A stretch of 36,342 nucleotides of DNA from Saprospirales bacterium (GCA_016703765.1 JADJBL010000032.1:1-36342), one strand, 5' to 3'. Counted from the first letter of the stretch, positions 17,101 through 25,689 are shown. Translations and numbers: made by a program. Notes: generated by a model from the sequence alone, not told the origin.

Positions 17101-17789
17101 CGGGTTTGTATTGTTTTTTGGTGGTAATGGGCGACCACCCATTTTTCCCAAACTGCGATTACCTCTGCCAGGAATCGGGTGAGCGAGGGGTCGCTTGCGT
17201 CGGCTGGCAGCAGGCCTTTCAGGGCCCCCTGTCCTTTCACGCGGCCCAAAAAAGCCTGGAGATATTCCCTGCAATCCTCCGGCAGGGGCTGCTCTTTCGC
17301 CTTTTTCTCCTGGGCCACGAGTTCGAGGGCCATGGCCGAGATCTGCAATTCCGGGTCGCCGGAGGGGATTCCCGCGAAGCCCATTTTCAGGGCTTCGACT
17401 ACTTTACCCAGCAGGTGCAAATCTGTCTTGACGGCTTCTTCTACAGCGATCTTCTTCAAGGCGCGGCGGGTGAAGAAATCCTTTTTAAAGGCGAAGATCA
17501 GGTGTTCCTTCTCCGCCTCGATCCTGAATTTCTTGCACTCGTTCTCCACGCCGAACATATTTTCCAGAAAAGCGCTCAGGTAGGGCGCCATAGCCACCAA
17601 TACCGTGGATATTTCCACGTCGGTCATGCCGACCCCTTTGGTATTCTGATAATGGGAAAACGCTTCGAAAACGTCCGGGGCCTTTTGCTTCACTTCGGCG
17701 TAAAAAATCTCGCTGAGCTGGGCCAGTTTTTCAGGACGAAACAGGTCGTGGTAGGTAAATACCGGTAGGTTTAATGTGAGTTGATTCAT
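14154..17789 (-). CDS. NfnB/GltD-like and NfnA/PyrK-like fused flavoprotein, putative NAD(P)H:ferredoxin oxidoreductase
   Basis: 1211 residues in three parts. Residues 1-280 are a helical region I do not recognise. Residues 285-900 resemble GltD/NfnB: iron-sulfur cysteines C292, C295, C303, C325 and C357, C365, C368, C372; an FAD Rossmann fold (ILVVGMGPAG, about 427-436); and a second nucleotide fold (VIGGGLTAIDTATEL). Residues 925-1170 resemble NfnA/PyrK: FAD site (FAPGQFYRLQ), NAD-binding domain (LLLGGGLGNAVLF) and a [2Fe-2S] cluster (C1139, C1145, C1148, C1166). In Nfn these two subunits couple NADH, NADPH and ferredoxin by flavin bifurcation. Here they are one chain in reversed order, co-directional with korAB and a complex I lacking nuoEFG. 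Exchange between ferredoxin and NAD(P)H is inferred; whether it bifurcates is unknown. It could instead be a GltD-type electron donor to another enzyme. Confidence 0.82.
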   Translation of the reverse strand: MNQLTLNLPVFTYHDLFRPEKLAQLSEIFYAEVKQKAPDVFEAFSHYQNTKGVGMTDVEISTVLVAMAPYLSAFLENMFGVENECKKFRIEAEKEHLIFAFKKDFFTRRALKKIAVEEAVKTDLHLLGKVVEALKMGFAGIPSGDPELQISAMALELVAQEKKAKEQPLPEDCREYLQAFLGRVKGQGALKGLLPADASDPSLTRFLAEVIAVWEKWVVAHYHQKTIQTREWISFKLPNKIDFDHLVEFESFETPVPNYKVGHEAHYRRRDGFALTDERYPRREVSGEVDYCVICHERDKDSCSKGFTDPGGYKKNPLGYPLKGCPLDQKISESHVLQSRGDTIGALAIITIDNPLCPGTGHRICNDCMKACIYQKQEPVNIPQVETRILTDVLNLPWGFEIYSLLTRWNPLNIHRPHALPYNGKKILVVGMGPAGYSLAHYFLNEGFGVVGIDGLKIEPLSKEWIGDEETPFQPVRDFAAMQQRLDERVLMGFGGVSEYGITVRWDKNFLTVIYLNLLRRNQFRLYDGIRFGGTLTVEDAWDLGFDHLCLAAGAGKPTFVSMKNNLIRGVRKASDFLMALQLTGAGKKDSMANLQVQLPAIVIGGGLTAIDTATELLAYYPVQVSKTKQRYDRLVAKFGREAVDNMFDPEELGILHTFLQHGEEIERERERAKSAGEKPNFIPLIRSWGGVQIYYRKSINDAPAYRLNHEEIIKAFEEGMVFVEKMSPLEAVPDESGALKEMVFERLEPIEGKWKPIGEPVRVPAKTLIVAAGTVPNVMYERETPNTFKLDEWDQFFKSYTVDPANGGSLVEAQKGETGFFTSYEKDGKFVSYYGDNHPVFEGNVVKAMASAKNGYKKVAELFKEHIGTAHNPDELHAFFGKLSADWKASVVRIERLTPTIVELVVEAPMAARKFAPGQFYRLQNYEVDSPKVDHTLLMIEGLALTGAWVDKEKGQIGLIALEVGASSRMISLLKPGQRVVVMGPTGTPTEIDENSTALLLGGGLGNAVLFSIAKAFKEQGSKVVYFAGYKKKEDFYKREEIEAATDIVVYSVDAGEPIEAIRPQDKSFVGNIIQAMMAYAEGKLGEIPIPLRDASRIIAIGSDRMMNAVTQARHGILKPYLNEEHTGVASINSPMQCMMKAVCAQCLQRHVNKDTGKEEFVFSCVNQDQLMDEVDFSNLNSRLKQNSVLEKITNSWLSFLIEEHQLEKA

Positions 17790-17800
17790 GGGAGCATTTA

Positions 17801-17864
17801 TTGGTGACTAGTGACTAGTGACTGGTTAAAAATACTAGTCACCAATCACCAGTCACTAGTCACT
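17801..17864. repeat. Heptamer-built inverted repeat overlapping a gene end
   Basis: Left part: three tandem GTGACTA-type heptamers after TTG. Right part: the complements ACTAGTCACCAAT and ACCAGTCACTAGTCAC in rearranged order. The stop codon and last codons of the small gene that ends at 17856 lie inside the right part. It separates that gene from the Nfn-like gene start (17789). Confidence 0.65.
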
Positions 17865-18191
17865 TTTCTTAATTTCCCAATACTCCGGCTTCGCATCTTC
17901 CGACTCCTGGTTCCAATAAGCCGGGCTGATCTTTCTGCCGTCGAGGGTACGGAGGCGGCGCTGATAGACGTAGACGACGGGGTTGAACACCAGATCGGGG
18001 GTAGCCACGGTCCAGGTCGTGGGAATGTCTTCTGTGGCGCCCGGTATCTCGATGACGATCACGGGGATGCCGTTGTGCTCCAGCAGCGCTTTCAGAAAGG
18101 CTGCGCGTTCGGCGCCGACCTTTTGCTCCACGTAGGTGACCGTCTGGCCCTCGTAGTCCCCGAATTCATGCTTTCCACTTTTAAGCGGCAT
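17856..18191 (-). CDS. Uncharacterised 111-residue protein in the nuo cluster
   Basis: I do not recognise the family. The protein has no signal peptide or membrane helix and begins MPLKSGKHEFGDYEGQTVTY. A mixed alpha/beta composition is suggested by AAFLKALLEHNGIPVIVIEIPG in the middle and a Tyr/Val-rich strand region (FNPVVYVYQRRLRTLDGRKISPAYWN) towards the end. It starts 12 bp after nuoN and is therefore probably translated from the complex I mRNA. The position between nuoN and the Nfn-like gene makes an accessory or assembly role possible, but nothing in the sequence shows it. The last codons fall within a heptamer repeat, so the natural C terminus may differ. Confidence 0.7.
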   Translation of the reverse strand: MPLKSGKHEFGDYEGQTVTYVEQKVGAERAAFLKALLEHNGIPVIVIEIPGATEDIPTTWTVATPDLVFNPVVYVYQRRLRTLDGRKISPAYWNQESEDAKPEYWEIKKSD

Positions 18192-18203
18192 ATAGAAGGA
18201 GTT

Positions 18204-19625
18204 TTAAACGCACAATTGATAGATGTACTCGTACACCCCGCTCCAAACGCCCAGCGCCAGGATGCCGATCACACAAATCACGAGACTGGCCCGCATCCAG
18301 GCGTCGCTTTTGAAATAGGCGAGCGGGGCTTCGCTTTTCCGCAAAAACATGGCCCGCACCACCAGCAAATAATAGTAGAGGCTGACCACGGTATTCACTA
18401 CTGCTATAAACAACAAAACATACATCCCGGCCGAGGCCACGGACATGAAAAGAAAGAATTTTCCGAAAAATCCGGCCAGGGGCGGGATGCCCGCCAGCGA
18501 AAACACCGCCAGCAACATTACCAGCGAAAGCAGGGGATTCGCCCGGTACAAACCGTCGTAGTCCCCGATATCTTCCTTGCCCGTTTCGACCGAAATGGCG
18601 TGCACCACGCCGAAGGCCGCGAGGTTGGAGAAGATGTACACCAGCACAAAGTAAATAATGGAGGCCATCCCATCCGGTCCGGTGGAAAAAAAGCCCAGGA
18701 GGATAAACCCCGCCTGCGCCACGGAGGAAAAAGCCAAAAACCGCTTCAGGTTTCGCTGCCGGAGCGCAAACAGGTTGCCGATGGTCATGGTCAAAATGGC
18801 CAACACATAGAGGGTCCAGGTCCAGATTTCCGTCATGCCGCCGGGCGTTAAGCCGAGGAGCAGGATCATCAGGATGAACACCGCCGAGCCTTTTGACACG
18901 ACGGAAAGATAGGCGGCTACCCCCGTCGGGGCGCCTTCGTACACGTCGGGGGTCCAGAAATGGAAAGGCACCAGGGAAATCTTGAAGGCGAGGCCCGCAA
19001 AAAAGAAGAGGAAACCCAGGTTTTCCAGGCTGGTACCTGAAAGTATTTTAATTAGTTCGGGTATGGCATAGGTGCCGGTGGAGCCATACAAAAAGGAAAT
19101 ACCCATGAGGGTGATCGCAGAGGCCAGCCCGGCGCTCAGGATCAATTTGATGCCCGATTCGGCCGAGCGAAGCCGGATCACCTCGTAGGCCGCCAGGGCC
19201 GCAATGGGCAGTGTGGACAACTCCAGGCCCAGGAACAGCATCAGCAGGTCGCCGGAGGAGATCATATAGTACATCCCGAGCAGCGAAGACCAGAGCAAAA
19301 GATAAAACTCGCTGACCCGGTTTTCATCCACCAATTGTTTCTTCACCCAGCCCGCCGTTTGGAGCAACACGATCAATACGCCCAGGTCCAGGATATTCTT
19401 CCGCATGTGAATCAACGGCGTGGTGCGAAACATCCCGCCAAACCACATCCCCTCTTCCGGTTTGATCCAACCGGCCACCATGTGCAGGGTGAACAGGGCA
19501 ATAGCAAACGGGACCACCCTGGCCTTATCCTTACCCGTCAGGTAAATCTCGGTACAGGTGACAATCAGGATCACAGCCAGTAGCTGCAATTCGTGCCGCA
19601 TTAGTAATATGTCGTCCCATTTCAT
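18204..19625 (-). CDS. nuoN: NADH-quinone oxidoreductase-type complex I subunit N
   Basis: 473 residues with about 13-14 membrane helices, an antiporter-like proton-pumping subunit. The conserved helix-5 glutamate occurs in FLGLELSTLPIAALAAY, and the discontinuous-helix region in FKISLVPFHFWTPDVYEGAP and GIPPLAGFFGKFFLF. Position at the end of the nuo set matches the usual gene order. It is separated from nuoM by 224 bp holding two large hairpins, an unusual break within a nuo operon. It forms the antiporter-like subunit nearest the JKA-H part of the membrane arm. Confidence 0.95.
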   Translation of the reverse strand: MKWDDILLMRHELQLLAVILIVTCTEIYLTGKDKARVVPFAIALFTLHMVAGWIKPEEGMWFGGMFRTTPLIHMRKNILDLGVLIVLLQTAGWVKKQLVDENRVSEFYLLLWSSLLGMYYMISSGDLLMLFLGLELSTLPIAALAAYEVIRLRSAESGIKLILSAGLASAITLMGISFLYGSTGTYAIPELIKILSGTSLENLGFLFFFAGLAFKISLVPFHFWTPDVYEGAPTGVAAYLSVVSKGSAVFILMILLLGLTPGGMTEIWTWTLYVLAILTMTIGNLFALRQRNLKRFLAFSSVAQAGFILLGFFSTGPDGMASIIYFVLVYIFSNLAAFGVVHAISVETGKEDIGDYDGLYRANPLLSLVMLLAVFSLAGIPPLAGFFGKFFLFMSVASAGMYVLLFIAVVNTVVSLYYYLLVVRAMFLRKSEAPLAYFKSDAWMRASLVICVIGILALGVWSGVYEYIYQLCV

Positions 19626-19670
19626 GCTCCGACTGCTTTGTAATTAAAAAAAATCTTTATAAGAATTTCT

Positions 19671-19755
19671 TATAGTCTTTTCGGGCCGCCTTCGGCGGCC
19701 CGAAAAGACTATAAAGATTGACAGGGCGGGCGTGGCCCGCCCTGTCAATCTTTAT
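19671..19755. terminator. Two back-to-back perfect hairpins between nuoM and nuoN
   Basis: Hairpin 1: arms 19671-19690 and 19694-19713, 20 bp, perfect, loop TTC. Hairpin 2: arms 19711-19731 and 19735-19755, 21 bp, perfect, loop GTG. They overlap by ATA. The rest of the gap (19626-19670 and 19756-19849) is AT-rich with no gene. Both could attenuate transcription into nuoN or stabilise mRNA ends; full termination would strand nuoN and the genes after it. Confidence 0.75.
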
Positions 19756-19849
19756 AAATTTATTTAGTTTACACTCATGATAAATTTCTTTGATTTTAGT
19801 TTTTGTATAATCAGATCAATCAAAATAATCACGAATCACAGTTCAGACA

Positions 19850-21319
19850 TCAAAACCCCAACTGCCGCATGATCGGCGCCAAACTAAACTGTATCATATC
19901 CGACAACCAAAGCGGCGCAAGCCCGATCCCCGCGATGGGGATGACGAGCAATAAGGCGCCCGTTTTCTCGTACCAGCTCGCCGGGGCGAGGGATGCGTGC
20001 GAGGCCTCTTTCAAAGGCCCCATCAGCATCGTGCCGACCACGCGCAGGATGTACACCGCCGTGACCACAATGGCCGACACGGACAGGATGGTCCAGAAAC
20101 GGTGGAAGGTATCCGGGTTTTCAAACGCGCCCACGAAAATGCTCAGCTCGGCGACGAATCCGCTCAGCCCGGGCAGCCCCAGGGATGCCAGACCGGCGAT
20201 CACGTAGCAGGCGGAAATAAAAGGCAACACCTTGAGCAATCCGCCCATTTCCTGCACGATCCGCGTATGCGTGCGTTCGTACATCATGCCGATCAGGGCG
20301 AAGAACAGGGCCGTCATCAGGCCGTGGGAGATCATCTGGAGGATGGCTCCGTTGAAGGCGGTCTTGTTCAACATCAGTATGGCGAACAGCACCAGCCCGC
20401 AGTGGCTGACGCTCGAATAGGCGTTGATGTACTTGAGGTCGGTCTGGCGAATGGCGCCGAAAGCACCGTAGATCACGCTGAATCCCGTAAGGATGATAAA
20501 TATCCAGGACAGCTCCGCGGCGGCTTGCGGCATCAGGAAGATCGCCACCCGGAAACACCCGTAGCCGCCTAGCATAGACACGGCCGTCGGGGCGGAAGAG
20601 TGGCCGTCGGGCGACCAGGTGTGGAAGGGGAATAAAGCTCCCAAAACCCCAAACCCGATAAAGGTCAGCGGGAAAAAGATGCGCTGCATTTCGACCGGGA
20701 TGCCGCTGGCCGCGATCTCCATGATGTTGAAGGTGTGCTCGTCGGCGGGCCCGGAAGAGAAGAAATAGAGCCCGAGCATCCCCACCAGCAGGAAGGCCGA
20801 ACCGGCCATCAGCATCAGGGTCAGTTTCATGGCGGCGTATTCTTTTGGTCCGCTACCCCAGATGCCGATCAGCAGGTACATGGGCACCACGGCCAACTCG
20901 TAGAAGAGGAACATGGAAAACAGGTCGATGCAGATAAAAAACCCGAAGACCCCCGTGCCCAGCGTGATGAGGGAAATGAAAAACTCTTTGGGCAGGTCCT
21001 CCATTTGCCAGGAGATCAATACCCCGGCCAGGATGACGATGGAAGTCAACAGGATCAGTGCGACGGAAACGCCGTCCACCCCCAGATCGAGACTGATATT
21101 CAAAGGCGTATACCAATCGTAGCTGCTCGTGAACAGCATATCGGCTGCATTGCCCTGCGCCCTTTCCCGCAAATAGGAAAACAGCAGGTAAAATGCAGCA
21201 AGGAATTGCAGGCCCATGCCCAGGGCGGCGACCACGCGGGGCTGTTGCTTTCCCCTGCTCAAAAAGAGGCCGGCAAGGGTCAGCGCGGGAATGATCAATA
21301 AAAGCAGTAGTATGTTCAT
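19850..21319 (-). CDS. nuoM: Complex I subunit M
   Basis: 489 residues, about 14 membrane helices, antiporter-like. The key glutamate is in FYELAVVPMYLLIGIWG, and the pumping-channel region in FGVLGALFPFHTWSPDGHSSAPTA. GLASLGLPGLSGFVAEL near the C terminus is typical of NuoM. It follows nuoL with 10 bp between stop and start. It is one of three antiporter-like proton channels of the membrane arm. Confidence 0.95.
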   Translation of the reverse strand: MNILLLLLIIPALTLAGLFLSRGKQQPRVVAALGMGLQFLAAFYLLFSYLRERAQGNAADMLFTSSYDWYTPLNISLDLGVDGVSVALILLTSIVILAGVLISWQMEDLPKEFFISLITLGTGVFGFFICIDLFSMFLFYELAVVPMYLLIGIWGSGPKEYAAMKLTLMLMAGSAFLLVGMLGLYFFSSGPADEHTFNIMEIAASGIPVEMQRIFFPLTFIGFGVLGALFPFHTWSPDGHSSAPTAVSMLGGYGCFRVAIFLMPQAAAELSWIFIILTGFSVIYGAFGAIRQTDLKYINAYSSVSHCGLVLFAILMLNKTAFNGAILQMISHGLMTALFFALIGMMYERTHTRIVQEMGGLLKVLPFISACYVIAGLASLGLPGLSGFVAELSIFVGAFENPDTFHRFWTILSVSAIVVTAVYILRVVGTMLMGPLKEASHASLAPASWYEKTGALLLVIPIAGIGLAPLWLSDMIQFSLAPIMRQLGF

Positions 21320-21329
21320 AAGCCCAGGA

Positions 21330-23249
21330 TCATTGCTTCAGCCAAAAAATGAATACGAACACGAGGGCCAGCACGCCCAGCATAAAACCGAGTGCGTACT
21401 GCTGCACATGGCCCGATTGCAGCCCTTTGATCTCTTTGGACACGCGGGCCGTCACCCAGCCTATGCCGTTCATGGCCCCATCCACCACATGTCGGTCGAA
21501 CCAGGCCACCGGACTCGAAATCCCCTTAAATAGGATATTTTTCGTGACCCCCATATAAATCTCATCGATGTAAAACTTGCGATAGGCTGCGCGGTACAGC
21601 GCGCCCAAGCCTCCCGAAATCCGCGCCGGAACCCCGGAGGGTTTTCGGTACAGCCACATCGCGGTAAGGATGCCCAGGACGCTGACCGCCGTGGCCGTTA
21701 TGGCGATGGACATATCCAGGTGCGAGGCATGGGGCAGGCGGTCGGGAGAAACGTATTCCCCGAAGGGAATGAAACCGACCAGGGCGCTCAGTGCCGCCAG
21801 GATCATCAGCGGAACCCACATGGTGGCAGGGGCCTCGTGCGGAGGGTGTGCATAGCTCTTGTTTTCGCCCCAGAAAATCCGGAAATAGAGCCGGAACATA
21901 TATAAGGCCGTCAGTCCCGCCACCAAAAGCGCCGTGCCGAAGAGGACCGGATCTTTGTGAAGTGCCGCAGCCAGTATTTCGTCTTTCGAGAAAAAGCCCG
22001 CAAAGGGCGGTATGCCGGCGATGGCCAGACAGGCCACCAGGAAGCTCGCGTGCGTCAGGGGCAGGTAGCGGCGCAATCCGCCCATGCCGTCCATGAGGTT
22101 GCTGTGCACGGCGTGGATGACGGCGCCAGCGCCGAGGAAGAGCAGGGCCTTGAACATGGCGTGGGTGAAAAGGTGGAACATGGAAGCCGTATAGCCGAGC
22201 CCCTCTTCCCCACCCGAACCCGATACCCCAAGCGCCAGCATCATATAGCCGATCTGCGACATGGTCGAATACGCCAGCACCCGCTTGATGTCCTCCTGCG
22301 TCAGCGCGATGATGGCTGCAAACAGGGAGGTAAAGGCGCCGGTCCAGGCCACCACTTCGAGCGCTGTGGCGTCTCCAAATATATACAACGGAAACAGTCT
22401 CGCCACCAGATAGACCCCCGCCACCACCATCGTAGCCGCATGGATCAGGGCGGAAACCGGGGTCGGGCCCTCCATGGCATCGGGCAGCCAGATATGAAGC
22501 GGAAACATAGCCGATTTGCCCGCCCCGCCGATGAAGATGAGCACCAGGGCCCAGGTCAGCACGGAGGCCCCCATAAAGGAGACCGAAGCGGCTTTGGCGA
22601 TCGCAGCGCCGTCGGGACTGGTCAGGGTGGCAAAGTCAAAGGTTCCCGTGTACCAGGACAGGAGCAGGATGCCGATCATAAACCCGAAATCGGCAAAACG
22701 GGTGACGATGAAGGCCTTTTTGGCCGCCGCCACCGCCGAGTGCCGGTCGTAATAGAAACCGATCAGGAGGTAGGAGGAGATCCCCACCAATTCCCAGAAA
22801 AAATAGATTTGAAACAGGTTGGTAGCCAGCACCAGGCCGTACATCGAAAAGCTGAACAGAGACAAAAAGGCGTAATAGCGGGCAAAGCCCGCCTCCCCTT
22901 TCATGTATCCCAGGCTGTAAATATGCACCATGGACGATACCACTGAGATCACCACCAGCATCATGACGGAGATGGGGTCGAGCAGGATGCCCATGTGCAC
23001 TTGCAAGGTATCGTTGAAGCGGAGCCAGACCATGTCGTAGGGGATCAGCGTTTGCCAGCCTCCTTCGGGTGCGCCGGCGCCGAAATAGTTCCAGGCGCAC
23101 ATCAGGCTCAGGGCCAGGGTGATCAGGATGCTGCCGGTTCCGATCCATCCCGCCACGATGGGCCGGATGCGCAGGCTCCCCGTTCCAACCACGAGAAAGA
23201 CCAGGAAAGGCAGGAGGACGATCCAGATGGTGTAATTGTATCCTTCCAT
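21330..23249 (-). CDS. nuoL: Complex I subunit L
   Basis: 639 residues, about 16 membrane helices including the C-terminal lateral helix expected for NuoL. Family motifs are FFWELVGISSYLLIGFYY, KSAMFPLHIWLPDAMEGPTPVSALIHAATMV (the first 20 residues being the diagnostic part) and YMMLALG. It starts 6 bp after the nuoK stop. It is the distal antiporter-like subunit. Confidence 0.95.
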   Translation of the reverse strand: MEGYNYTIWIVLLPFLVFLVVGTGSLRIRPIVAGWIGTGSILITLALSLMCAWNYFGAGAPEGGWQTLIPYDMVWLRFNDTLQVHMGILLDPISVMMLVVISVVSSMVHIYSLGYMKGEAGFARYYAFLSLFSFSMYGLVLATNLFQIYFFWELVGISSYLLIGFYYDRHSAVAAAKKAFIVTRFADFGFMIGILLLSWYTGTFDFATLTSPDGAAIAKAASVSFMGASVLTWALVLIFIGGAGKSAMFPLHIWLPDAMEGPTPVSALIHAATMVVAGVYLVARLFPLYIFGDATALEVVAWTGAFTSLFAAIIALTQEDIKRVLAYSTMSQIGYMMLALGVSGSGGEEGLGYTASMFHLFTHAMFKALLFLGAGAVIHAVHSNLMDGMGGLRRYLPLTHASFLVACLAIAGIPPFAGFFSKDEILAAALHKDPVLFGTALLVAGLTALYMFRLYFRIFWGENKSYAHPPHEAPATMWVPLMILAALSALVGFIPFGEYVSPDRLPHASHLDMSIAITATAVSVLGILTAMWLYRKPSGVPARISGGLGALYRAAYRKFYIDEIYMGVTKNILFKGISSPVAWFDRHVVDGAMNGIGWVTARVSKEIKGLQSGHVQQYALGFMLGVLALVFVFIFWLKQ

Positions 23250-23255
23250 ACCGCG

Positions 23256-23573
23256 CTAGTGTTTGAGCGTGTTTACGTTGTCCACATCTACCGAAAGTAT
23301 CCGCCTGTAGAGGTTGATCACGATGGCGATGGCCAGGGCCACCTCGGCGGCAGCCACGGCGATGAGGAACAGGGTGAAAAACTGGCCGTCCGGCTGCCCC
23401 GGGTAGAGGTACTTGTTAAATGCCGCAAAATTGATGGCTGCGCCGTTGAGGATGAGCTCCAGCGACATCAGGACGGTGATGAGGTTCTTACGCGTGACGA
23501 ATCCGTAAACCCCGATGAAGAACATCAGGGTGGACACCGTCAGGATCTCTAACAGGCTGACTCCGGGGATCAT
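23256..23573 (-). CDS. nuoK: Complex I subunit K
   Basis: 105 residues and three membrane helices, usual for NuoK. The two conserved membrane glutamates are in LMSLELILNGAAINF and AAAEVALAIAIVINLYR. Its ATG overlaps the nuoJ TGA in ATGA, implying translational coupling. Confidence 0.95.
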   Translation of the reverse strand: MIPGVSLLEILTVSTLMFFIGVYGFVTRKNLITVLMSLELILNGAAINFAAFNKYLYPGQPDGQFFTLFLIAVAAAEVALAIAIVINLYRRILSVDVDNVNTLKH

Positions 23574-24103
23574 GGCGTTGGTTTTTCGTTTTTCTCCTTG
23601 CCGCCGCCCAGCGTGTATTTGGCGATGACGATCCCCCCGATCATGGCGGCGAGCAAGAGGATGCTGACTAATTCAAAAGGAAGCAAAAACCCTCCGTCGC
23701 CCGAGCTCAGCAGGAGGGTTCCGAGGGTGTTAATATCGCTTTGTTCGGCCAGTTCCTGCCTTTGAAAGGGGTTGTTGGCCAGCAGATTGATCATCATGGC
23801 CGCTCCGGCAAAGCATAATGCCCCGGCCCCCAGAGACCGGATCAGCCCGGGCTGCTCCATCTGGTGGTCGATCTCGTGGGTCAGCAGGATGGAGAAAATG
23901 ATGAGCACGACAATCCCCCCGGCATAGATGGTCAGCTGCACCGCCCCGAGGAAATGATAGCCGATGAGGAAGTAAAATCCGGCTACGGCGCTGAGCACCC
24001 CGAAGAGGTAGACCGCAGAGCGGAGCAGGCGCCGGCTGGTCACCGAAAATAAACTGAGCAGCAGGATGGTCGCAGAGAGAATGTAAAAAATGATCTTTTC
24101 CAT
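23570..24103 (-). CDS. nuoJ: Complex I subunit J
   Basis: 177 residues with five predicted membrane helices. The conserved helix 3 sequence FLGAVQLTIYAGGIVVLIIF contains the Tyr-Ala-Gly-Gly segment characteristic of NuoJ/ND6 and involved in the pi-bulge helix. It starts 11 bp after the corrected nuoI stop and overlaps nuoK by 4 bp. Confidence 0.93.
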   Translation of the reverse strand: MEKIIFYILSATILLLSLFSVTSRRLLRSAVYLFGVLSAVAGFYFLIGYHFLGAVQLTIYAGGIVVLIIFSILLTHEIDHQMEQPGLIRSLGAGALCFAGAAMMINLLANNPFQRQELAEQSDINTLGTLLLSSGDGGFLLPFELVSILLLAAMIGGIVIAKYTLGGGKEKNEKPTP

Positions 24104-24114
24104 GCAGCAGGTAC

Positions 24115-24602
24115 TTATTCCACTCCTTTTTCCAGCTTGGAGCCCGGACGGTTAAGGACTTTGGTGAGTTTGGAACGGTCGAAAACGGCGTGCTCGAAGT
24201 TTTTCCCCATTACGATCGCGTCGGTGGGGCAGGATAATATGCACAGGTTGCACATCGTGCACATCGAAAGATGGTACACGAAGGTCTCCAACGTCTTTTT
24301 CTTTTTGCCCGTTTCGGGGTCTTCCCTCCTCGCCCAGATGATCTCGATGGAGCCGTTGGGGCAGGCTACCTCGCAGGCGGAGCAGCCGGTGCAGCGATGT
24401 TCGTTGCCTCGTTATGGGTCAGCAGCACCTCCCCCCGGAACCGCTCGAACATCTCCAGCGTGAGCCGGTTGTCGGGGTACTCCTGTGTGATGATCTCCTT
24501 GCGGGCGTGGGCGATGTACTTGCCGGTCACCATCATGCCGTTTAACAGGCCCCGAATGGCCTGGATGATCTCCGCGAAATATTGATATATGGCTTTGAAC
24601 AT
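24115..24602 (-). CDS. nuoI: Complex I subunit I, 2x[4Fe-4S] (single-base frameshift)
   Basis: Carries electrons through clusters N6a and N6b toward the quinone site. The first frame gives MFKAIYQYFAEIIQAIRGLL up to THNEATN and then stops early. The other frame gives the two cluster motifs CTGCSACEVACP and CTMCNLCILSCP, ending KLEKGVE at 24115. The junction is at 24399-24404; one base is missing just before GAACATCGC on the coding strand. With one base added the gene is 489 nt, 162 residues, the usual NuoI size. All eight cluster cysteines are present. In this nuoEFG-less complex, NuoI is the likely entry point for ferredoxin electrons. The frameshift is most likely a sequencing error because neighbouring subunits are intact. 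Confidence 0.9.
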
Positions 24603-24613
24603 CTTCTTCTATT

Positions 24614-25689
24614 TTAAAAATGCCAACCCAGGTATACCAGGGTAGCCATGACGACAATATTGATCAAATTCAAGGGCATGAGGTATTTCCACTCCAGGCG
24701 CAGCAACTGGTCGATCCGCAGGCGCGGGAAGGTCCATTTGAACCACATCATCAGAAATATCACGGTGGAGACTTTCACGAAAAACCAGAGGATGGGCGGT
24801 ATGTAATCCATGACGGCATTAAATCCATCCAGTCCGCCGATATGGAAGGGCATCCATCCGCCCAGGAACACCGTGCTTGCTATAGCCGCGACGGTAAACA
24901 TATTGACAAATTCCGCGAGGAAAAGAAGGCAAACTTGAGCCCGGAGTATTCGGTATGAAAACCCGCCGTGAGCTCCGACTCCGCCTCCGGAAGGTCGAAG
25001 GGCCCCCGGTTGATCTCGGCGGTCGAGGCGATGAGGAAGAGGAAAAAGGCGATCACAGCCGGAATATGGCCCTTGAAAATCCACCAACCGTCGGCCTGGC
25101 TTTCGACGATGCCCGACAATTGAAGGGTGCCGGTCAGCAGCACCATCGTAATCAGGGAGAGGCCCACGGACAGTTCGTAGCTCACGATCTGGGCCCCGCT
25201 GCGCATGGCGCCGATCAGGGCGTATTTGTTATTGCTCGCCCAGCCCGCCAGCAGGATGCCTACGACCCCGATGGAAGATACGGCGACGATGAAAAACAAT
25301 CCGATATTGATGTCGAAAGCATGCAGGCCTTTGGCAAAGGGAATCACCGAAAGCACCATGATGGCCGCCAGGGTGATGATAAAAGGCGCGAGGTTGAAAA
25401 GCAGCTTGTCGGCCTTGAGGATGGTGATGGGTTCCTTGAGCAGCAACTTGATGGCGTCGGCCACGGTTTGCACGCTGCCCTGCCAGCCCACCCGGTTGGG
25501 GCCCAGCCTAAGTTGGAAAAAGGCGCAGATGCGGCGCTCCACGTAGACCAGGACCAGGCCCAGTACGGCGTAAAACGCCAGAAAGATCAGGATGATCAGG
25601 GCCCAGCCCATAAACATGCCTCCTCCGGGTCCGAACGAGTTGTTCAGGAAATTCCGGATCGATTCAACCATGGGAGTAAAGTCGTACAT
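24614..25689 (-). CDS. nuoH: Complex I subunit H (single-base frameshift)
   Basis: Membrane subunit forming the quinone chamber with NuoB and NuoD. The first frame carries [21 protein letters not shown] and the acidic loop [20 protein letters not shown] through residue 253. The protein then continues one frame over as [22 protein letters not shown] to the stop at 24614. The joint is a run of four T on the coding strand (24921-24924). Adding one T gives 1077 nt and a 358-residue protein ending VYLGWHF, normal for NuoH. It starts 14 bp after nuoD with no nuoE, nuoF or nuoG between. A homopolymer error is the best explanation. Confidence 0.92.

Noticed and set aside
15156..17768. 870-codon open frame on the plus strand
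   Set aside because: Antisense shadow of the Nfn-like gene; no family motif, while the minus strand has iron-sulfur and Rossmann motifs.
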